DNA of 64,000 bases from Slackia sp. ZJ119 (lineage in GTDB: Bacteria > Actinomycetota > Coriobacteriia > Coriobacteriales > Eggerthellaceae). Below the pieces are notes generated by a model. That model did no database searches. It was not told the origin of the DNA and saw only the letters and a program-made list of their open reading frames with translations. Below are positions 58,918 through 64,000 of this stretch, piece after piece. Numbering within the stretch: the stretch's first letter is position 1; each line of letters starts with the position of its first letter. Both the position numbers and the translations under genes were made by a program. The stretch is taken from positions 1 to 64,000 of the forward strand of contig NZ_JAAKEN010000003.1 in the NCBI RefSeq assembly GCF_011039175.1, read 5' to 3'.

Positions 58918-59838
58918 ATGCGCATCCTTGTCATCCGCAATAACTCCAACCCGAAGGCCATCGACGCGTCCGCGCTGCTGAGCGCGTACCTCTCGTCGCA
59001 AGGCATCGACTGGGTGTGCGTCGACGCAGGGTCGCTTGAGAGTTCTTCCGGCCGGGAAAGCGTGCGGCGCACGTGCGGCACGTCGTTCGATCTGGCCGTG
59101 GCGCTCGGCGGCGACGGCACCATGCTGCGCACGGCGCACCTGCTGGCGCCCGGCGACGTTCCCATCCTCGGCGTCAACTTCGGCAACCTGGGCTTTTTGT
59201 CGAACGCGAGCGAAGACGGCGTCATCGCGCCGGTCGCGGCGGCCCTGGCCGGCGAGGCGGCCGTGGAGCACCGCGCCAACCTGCGCATCGACGTGGTGTG
59301 CGAAGGCTGCGTTGACCCCTGGGCCGACGAGCCGACGGGCGCTGCCGACGCCGCCGCCGACGCCGATGGCGCCGACGACGAAGCGGGCCCGCAGGAGTTC
59401 TTCGCGCTGAACGAGCTGGCGCTCACGCGCGGCGCGAACGGCCGCATCATCGACATCGAGCTGGGAATCTCCGGGTCGCACGTGATGGACGCTCGCGGCG
59501 ACGGGCTGGTGGTGTCAACCGCCACCGGATCGACCGCCTACGCGCTGTCGGCGGGCGGGCCGCTGGTGGCGCCGGGCTTTCAGGGCCTGGTCGTCGTGCC
59601 GGTCGCGCCCCATTCGCTGTGCAGTCGCGCCATCGTCACGGCCGCCGGCGACGTGGTGGAGATCGGCCTGGACGAAGACGGCGTCTACCGCAAGGCCACC
59701 CTGTTCGTCGACGGCGAGATGCTGTCCTTCGACCGGCTCGTGCGCCGCGTCTACGTGCGCAAAGGGGACCGCCCCACGCGGCTGTTGCGCGTCGGCGGCA
59801 AAACCTTCTACGACCGCGCCTCCGAGGTGTTTTTCTAG
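58918..59838 (+). CDS. nadK: NAD kinase
   Basis: 306 aa. It phosphorylates NAD to NADP. ALGGDGTML carries the GGDG motif, GVNFGNLGFL follows, LNELALTRG is the NE/D motif, and STATGSTAYALSAGGP binds NAD. An Ala/Asp insertion (~140-160) sits before the NE/D motif. The ATG at 58918 is chosen from family alignment of MRILVIRNN; GGGAGA is ~13 bases upstream. The TAG stop is the first part of a dispersed palindromic repeat. Confidence 0.96.
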   Translation: MRILVIRNNSNPKAIDASALLSAYLSSQGIDWVCVDAGSLESSSGRESVRRTCGTSFDLAVALGGDGTMLRTAHLLAPGDVPILGVNFGNLGFLSNASEDGVIAPVAAALAGEAAVEHRANLRIDVVCEGCVDPWADEPTGAADAAADADGADDEAGPQEFFALNELALTRGANGRIIDIELGISGSHVMDARGDGLVVSTATGSTAYALSAGGPLVAPGFQGLVVVPVAPHSLCSRAIVTAAGDVVEIGLDEDGVYRKATLFVDGEMLSFDRLVRRVYVRKGDRPTRLLRVGGKTFYDRASEVFF

Positions 59839-59899
59839 GGAAACGCTGATCAAAGCCGTCATGCGGATTCAGGGCTGGCGGAATTGATCAGCGTTTCCC
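59836..59899. repeat. Short complete dispersed palindromic repeat at the nadK stop
   Basis: 16-bp perfect inverted repeat: GGGAAACGCTGATCAA (59838-59853) and TTGATCAGCGTTTCCC (59884-59899), with 30 bp between. The first end continues AGCCGTC (type A), the second, read inward, TTCCGCCAGCC (type B). TAG at 59836-59838 is the nadK stop. Confidence 0.88.
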
Positions 59900-59942
59900 C
59901 GGACACTTGCGCCAATGCGGCGTCCGGGCGTCGGAGACGCGC

Positions 59943-59970
59943 TTCAGGCCGGTTTCCTCTTTTGTATAAT
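59943..59970 (+). promoter_or_regulatory. Predicted promoter of panB-panC
   Basis: TTCAGG (59943-59948) and consensus TATAAT (59965-59970), 16 bp apart, give a ~115-nt leader to panB. No riboswitch recognised in it. Confidence 0.6.
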
Positions 59971-60092
59971 GGCTGGTTGAACAACTCGCGCCGACGCGGG
60001 CCGCTTGCTTCTCGCGCGATGCCGAACCTGCCTGCGCATGTCGCCTGCTCGGTTTTCGGCGCCGGCGCAGCCTTGCCGATGAAAGGACTTCC

Positions 60093-60920
60093 ATGAAAAA
60101 GACGATCGCCACGTTTCAGCGGATGAAAGACGAAGGTGAGCGCATCTCGATGCTCACGGCCTACGACTGTTCCACCGCCCGGCTTGAAGACGAGGCCGGC
60201 ATCGACGGCATCCTTGTCGGCGACTCGCTCGGCATGGTCATGCTCGGCTATGACGACACGCTGCCGGTCACGATGGACGACATGATCCACCACACCCGCG
60301 CCGTCTCGCGGGGCGCGAAAGACGCGCTCGTGGTGGCCGATCTGCCGTATATGTCCTACCACCTGTCGACCATGCAGGCGGTCGAGAACGCCGGGCGGCT
60401 CGTGAAGGAAGGCGGAGCCCAGGCGGTGAAGCTTGAAGGAGGCGCCGCGTTCGTCGACGAGGTGCGGGCCATCACGCGGGCGTCGGTGCCGGTCATGGGC
60501 CACATCGGCATGACGCCGCAGTCCGTGAACGCGTTCGGCGGCTTCAAGGTGCAGGGCAAAAGCGAGGCGGTCGCACGCCAGATCATCGACGACGCCCGAG
60601 CGCTCGAAGAGGCCGGCGCCTTTTCCATCGTGCTCGAATGCGTGCCGGCGAAGCTGGCCGAACTGGTGACGAAGGCCGTCTCCATCCCCACCATCGGCAT
60701 CGGCGCGGGGGCGGGCTGCGACGGGCAGATCCTCGTCTACCAGGACATGCTCGGGATGTATTCGAGCTTCACGCCCAAGTTCGTGCGCACGTTCGCCGAC
60801 GTGGGCGCGTCCATGCGCGAAGGCTTCGCGTCCTACATCGCCGCCGTGCAAGACGGCAGCTTCCCGGCGGCCGAGCACACGTTTTCGATCAGCGACGACG
60901 TCATCGAGAAACTGTATTAG
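60093..60920 (+). CDS. panB: 3-methyl-2-oxobutanoate hydroxymethyltransferase
   Basis: 275 aa, normal length. First step of pantothenate synthesis: ketoisovalerate plus methylene-THF to ketopantoate. [24 protein letters not shown] (metal-binding Asp), [14 protein letters not shown] and [14 protein letters not shown] are the family blocks. GAAAGGA precedes the ATG. panC follows after a 105-bp gap that contains a diverged dispersed repeat. Confidence 0.97.
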   Translation: MKKTIATFQRMKDEGERISMLTAYDCSTARLEDEAGIDGILVGDSLGMVMLGYDDTLPVTMDDMIHHTRAVSRGAKDALVVADLPYMSYHLSTMQAVENAGRLVKEGGAQAVKLEGGAAFVDEVRAITRASVPVMGHIGMTPQSVNAFGGFKVQGKSEAVARQIIDDARALEEAGAFSIVLECVPAKLAELVTKAVSIPTIGIGAGAGCDGQILVYQDMLGMYSSFTPKFVRTFADVGASMREGFASYIAAVQDGSFPAAEHTFSISDDVIEKLY

Positions 60921-60923
60921 AAC

Positions 60924-60990
60924 CAGGGAAGCGCCGATGGAAGCCGGCTCGCCTGCTAAAATATGACCAAATTAGTCAGTGTTTCTCTAA
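60924..60990. repeat. Diverged palindromic repeat between panB and panC
   Basis: Left end CAGGGAAGCGCCGAT (60924-60938) and right end TTAGTCAGTGTTTCTCTA (60972-60989) are degenerate inverted ends of the family. The left end starts three bases after the panB stop. Confidence 0.68.
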
Positions 60991-61025
60991 GAATACAAAC
61001 AGCATCTTCATCTGAAAGGACAGCC

Positions 61026-61880
61026 ATGATCGAAGCCGCATCTACCATCGCCGAAGTACGCGAGCGTGTGGGCGCTTGGCGCCGCGAAGGCAAAAGCGTC
61101 GGCCTGGTTCCCACCATGGGGTATCTGCACGAAGGCCACCAGAGCCTCATCGAGCGAGCCGCCGCCGAATGCGACCGCGTCGTCGTGAGCGTGTTCGTGA
61201 ACCCTACCCAGTTCGGCCCGGGGGAGGACCTGGAAAGCTACCCGCGCGACTTCGAGCGCGATCTGGCCCGATGCGAAGCGGCGGGCGCGGCGCTCGTGTT
61301 CCATCCGACGCCGGAAGAGATGTACTGGCCCGACCGTTCGACGACCATCCACATGGCCGACATATCCGAAGAGCTGTGCGGGAAGAGCCGCCCCGTCCAC
61401 TTCGACGGCGTGTGCTTGGTGGTGGCGAAGCTCTTCAACATCGTCACGCCCGAGGCAGCGTACTTCGGCGAGAAGGACGCCCAGCAGCTGCTCGTCGTCC
61501 GCCGCATGGTGCGCGATTTGAACTTCCCGCTGCGCGTCGTGGGCTGTCCCATCGTGCGCGAGGCCGACGGGCTGGCGAAAAGCTCGCGCAACACCTATCT
61601 GTCGCCGGACGAGCGCCGGGCCGCCACGGTGCTGTCGAGGGCGATTCGGGCAGGTCAGACGCTTGCCGAGTCGGGCGAGCGCGACGCTTCGGCCATTTGC
61701 AGCGCCGTGCGCGACGTGCTTGCGCAAGAACCTTTGGCCGACGTGGAATACGTCGAGGTGGTCAGCCAGGAAACCGTGCGCCCGGTGCGGCGCGTCGAAG
61801 CCCCGGTGCTCTGCGCCATCGCCGTGCGCATCGGGACCACGCGCCTCATCGACAACTTCTTCTACGACCCCGCCGCATAG
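61026..61880 (+). CDS. panC: Pantothenate synthetase
   Basis: 284 aa. It condenses pantoate with beta-alanine using ATP. LVPTMGYLHEGHQSLI contains the HIGH-type signature; VVSVFVNPTQFGPGED, FGEKDAQQLLVVRRMVRDL and the KMSKS-like AKSSRNTYLS follow. GAAAGGA precedes the ATG at 61026; the frame upstream runs through the repeat. panD is not in the window. Confidence 0.97.
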   Translation: MIEAASTIAEVRERVGAWRREGKSVGLVPTMGYLHEGHQSLIERAAAECDRVVVSVFVNPTQFGPGEDLESYPRDFERDLARCEAAGAALVFHPTPEEMYWPDRSTTIHMADISEELCGKSRPVHFDGVCLVVAKLFNIVTPEAAYFGEKDAQQLLVVRRMVRDLNFPLRVVGCPIVREADGLAKSSRNTYLSPDERRAATVLSRAIRAGQTLAESGERDASAICSAVRDVLAQEPLADVEYVEVVSQETVRPVRRVEAPVLCAIAVRIGTTRLIDNFFYDPAA

Positions 61881-62056
61881 CGGCACGCCGCCGTTCGCGT
61901 CCCGCCTGCCGTTATGCCGGCCGGGCGGGGCGTGCAACAAAACGATGCATGGCCGATGCAGATCTGCCACGTCGCGCCGTCTCTGCTAGAATAGGCGAGC
62001 TGCGGACGCCCTCGTCGTCGTTGCAGCGGCATTGTCGAAACTCGAAAGCAGAGGTC

Positions 62057-62926
62057 ATGGTCGATTCTTCGCCCCAGAGCCATCAGAGCGCATCGAAGGA
62101 TGCGGAAGCTTCCGCATCGCCGTCTGCCGACGCGGCTTCGGCGCATTCGAGTGAGGTCGCCCGCGCGGCCCGGATGGTCGCAGACGCCATCGCCGGGTCG
62201 ATCGAGGCGCCCGAGGCCGAAGCGGGCTTGTCGTGTCCCGCCTCGCAAAACCGCGACGCCGGAAAAGTGCAGCTGGCCGTTTTCGATTTCGACGGCACGA
62301 GCATCTCGGGCAATTCCCCGGTCATGCTCGTGCGCCACCTCGCGCGACGCCGCCTGCTCAAGCCGCACACCGTCTTTCTCATCCTGCTGTGGGCGTTCGC
62401 CTACAAGTGCCGCCTGCCGCAGCGCCAAAGCTGGGTGCGCGGGCTGGTGTTCAGCGCGTTTGCAGGCTGGCCGGTCGAGAAGGTGAACGCGTTTCTGGCG
62501 GAGTTCTACGACGAGTGCGTGGCTGAGCGCTTCCGCGCCGAAGCCGACGCCGCCATGCGCGAGCACGCCGAGGCCGGCGAGGTGGTCGTCGTGGTCTCCG
62601 CGACGTTCGAGCCCATCCTCGTTCGCGCCAAGGAGCAGCATCCTTTCGACTACCAGGTGTCCACGCGCATGCGCGTGCTCGACGACGGCACCTATTCGCC
62701 GCAGGTGGACGGCGAGTGCGTCGAGGGCGACCAAAAGCTCGTCGCGCTGCGGGCGTTCGCCGACGCCCGCTTCGGGAAGGGGAAGTGGGAGATCGCCTGC
62801 GCCTATGGCGACCACCATTCCGACCGCGCCATCTTGGCGGCCGCCCGCACGCCTTGCGCCGTCGACCCCGACCGTCCGCTGCGCCGCACGGCCCGCCGCC
62901 AAGGCTGGACCATCCTCGACTGGTAG
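62057..62926 (+). CDS. HAD-superfamily phosphatase (subfamily IB, SerB-like)
   Basis: 289 aa. A Ser/Ala/Glu-rich N-terminus (~70 residues) precedes the HAD core: VFDFDGTSISGNS (nucleophile Asp and acid Asp), VVSATFEPI (motif II) and YGDHHSDRAIL (metal-binding motif IV); the conserved Lys is likely in GDQKLVAL. Subfamily IB includes phosphoserine phosphatases and lipid-linked phosphatases. Substrate unknown. GAGG precedes the ATG. Confidence 0.85.
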   Translation: MVDSSPQSHQSASKDAEASASPSADAASAHSSEVARAARMVADAIAGSIEAPEAEAGLSCPASQNRDAGKVQLAVFDFDGTSISGNSPVMLVRHLARRRLLKPHTVFLILLWAFAYKCRLPQRQSWVRGLVFSAFAGWPVEKVNAFLAEFYDECVAERFRAEADAAMREHAEAGEVVVVVSATFEPILVRAKEQHPFDYQVSTRMRVLDDGTYSPQVDGECVEGDQKLVALRAFADARFGKGKWEIACAYGDHHSDRAILAAARTPCAVDPDRPLRRTARRQGWTILDW

Positions 62927-63140
62927 GGGCGCCGCGCCTTGCCGCTCGTGGCGTTTTGCCTGGTCGGCCTTTGCTTTCACCGGGGCAGGCGTCCGGTTTT
63001 CGTCCGCGGTGCGCCGCGACATGGTGGCGATTTCGGTGTTTTTGAAACGTTGTCGTACAAGTTTCGATCGAGTGCGCAATAATGGAACGTCAAACATATG
63101 ACCTGCATACGCACGCCTGACCAACAAAGGAGGTTGGGTC

Positions 63141-64000
63141 ATGACTAGCAAACAAGATGCCCAGCCCAGCTCCGCTGGGCCCTCTTCGCGTTTCAGCGAC
63201 TTGGCGCAGGCTGCCGACGCCGCCCGGATCGACGGCGACGACGCGCTGGCGCTGCATTTGTATATGGCCGCTTTCGAGCAATCGAACCGAGAAGGCCGGC
63301 CCGTGCCGGTGGCCGACGTCGTGGCGGTTCTCGACAAGGCGTGGGACCTTGCCTGCGCGTTGCGCGAGCGCTCGCTTGCCGAATACGTGTTCGAGCAGCT
63401 CGAGCCGTTCCTCGACACCGATTCCATCGCGGCGCACCTCTCCCAGCTGCAAGAGCTCACGTTCGATCGCCTGGAAGAATACGGGCTGACCCGCGAAAGC
63501 CTGGAGCACATGGCGAGCATGGTCGGCGCAGACGTCTTCGACGGCGAGATGCCCGCCATCGCGCACGTCGAGTCGCTGCCGCTGCCGTTCGGCGAGATGC
63601 AGGCGTTCGTCATCGCCGACGACGCCGCCTCGGACCAGCCGGCCTCCCGCCCTGCAAACGGCGCGGGCGACGGTTCGCCCGCCCGTCCGAAGCCGGTCGA
63701 AGCGAAGGCCGCGCCGAACGCCTCCCAGGCGATTTCCCGCCGCGCGTCCGAGCCGTCGGCGGCCATGTCCGCCGCGCCGAAGGCCGCCGGCCGCGCCGAG
63801 GAAACGTTCACCTACCACGACCTGGTGGGATACGACTCCATCGTCGCGCTCATGCGCGATTTCGGCGTGGGCATGCAGCAGGACGCGGGCTTTCAGGAAT
63901 TCGTCAGCATGCTCAATGCGAAGTACGGCCTCGACCGCATGCCGGCGTCCGACACGATGCTGTTCCGCTCGCCGGTGCGCGAGGACGCCTACCGCTTCAT
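63141..64000 (+). CDS. Unrecognised protein, 3' end beyond window
   Basis: Translated by hand: begins MTSKQDAQPSS, 286 codons visible without a stop. A perfect AAAGGAGG lies 7 nt before the ATG. Residues ~15-130 are helical and acidic, ~165-225 are Pro/Ala/Ser-rich linker, and a second ordered part starts near FTYHDLVGYDSIVALM and continues to the edge. No membrane segment or catalytic motif visible yet. I do not recognise the family. Confidence 0.75.
   Translation, partial: MTSKQDAQPSSAGPSSRFSDLAQAADAARIDGDDALALHLYMAAFEQSNREGRPVPVADVVAVLDKAWDLACALRERSLAEYVFEQLEPFLDTDSIAAHLSQLQELTFDRLEEYGLTRESLEHMASMVGADVFDGEMPAIAHVESLPLPFGEMQAFVIADDAASDQPASRPANGAGDGSPARPKPVEAKAAPNASQAISRRASEPSAAMSAAPKAAGRAEETFTYHDLVGYDSIVALMRDFGVGMQQDAGFQEFVSMLNAKYGLDRMPASDTMLFRSPVREDAYRF

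Overview
The window is about 65% GC, densely coded, and reads as an anaerobic, high-GC actinomycete of the class Coriobacteriia, most likely family Eggerthellaceae. That placement is an inference from the gene set: superoxide reductase, a flavoprotein-rubredoxin, ThyX instead of ThyA, AddAB-type repair, NifU- and NifX-like Fe-S proteins, a DUF1385 protein and a complete rod-shape operon. I see no phage, insertion-sequence transposase, CRISPR array or integrase.

Layout. The window opens inside a 5S rRNA gene followed by two tandem UUCG hairpins. 0.3-5.6 kb is a cell-surface block: a secreted protein with cell-wall-binding repeats and a transglutaminase-like domain, an MBOAT acyltransferase, its AlgJ/DHHW-like partner and a lipoprotein. 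5.7-7.4 kb holds a CAU-anticodon tRNA (minus strand), trpS and tRNA-Asn. 7.5-12.1 kb is a potassium-uptake operon (two TrkA-like proteins, TrkH, and a Kdp-like sensor kinase and regulator). It is bounded on the left by intact tRNA-Asn and on the right by a decayed tRNA-Asn 3' half with its terminator, the footprint expected of an old tRNA-anchored insertion. 12.5-23.4 kb carries a diacylglycerol-type glycosyltransferase, a DEAD-box helicase, a NifX-like protein, purN-xdhC-purH, nfo and uppP (minus strand) and a ClC channel. 23.4-30 kb is an addB-addA nuclease-helicase pair whose mRNA is probably leaderless. 30.2-36.2 kb is mreB-mreC-mreD-PBP2-rodA, followed by a DUF697-like membrane protein and the radical SAM/DUF2344 pair. 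40-46 kb has engB, rpsB-tsf, murA, an LCP-family protein and a NifU-like scaffold. 46.3-53.3 kb has lgt, superoxide reductase, pyruvate kinase, a HipA-like kinase, rpmE, the flavoprotein-rubredoxin and a methyltransferase. 53.8-64 kb has thyX, a DUF1385 protein, murJ, nadK, panB-panC, a HAD phosphatase and a truncated protein at the edge.

Together the genes cover envelope building (MreBCD, PBP2, RodA, MurA, MurJ, UppP, LCP, Lgt, glycosyltransferase, MBOAT), nucleotide and cofactor synthesis (PurN, PurH, ThyX, NadK, PanB, PanC), translation (S2, EF-Ts, L31, TrpS, EngB) and anaerobic redox defence.

The most unusual signals are: (1) a dispersed palindromic intergenic repeat, at least eight copies, whose TAG end repeatedly coincides with the stop codon of the neighbouring gene; (2) a MurJ with a 160-residue N-terminal extension carrying three copies of a GRHxGxDxT motif; (3) the tRNA-Asn-bracketed potassium operon; and (4) ribosomal protein L31 with a 95-residue Ala/Glu/Lys tail containing an exact 37-nt internal duplication. 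All assignments come from reading the sequence; no database search was run.
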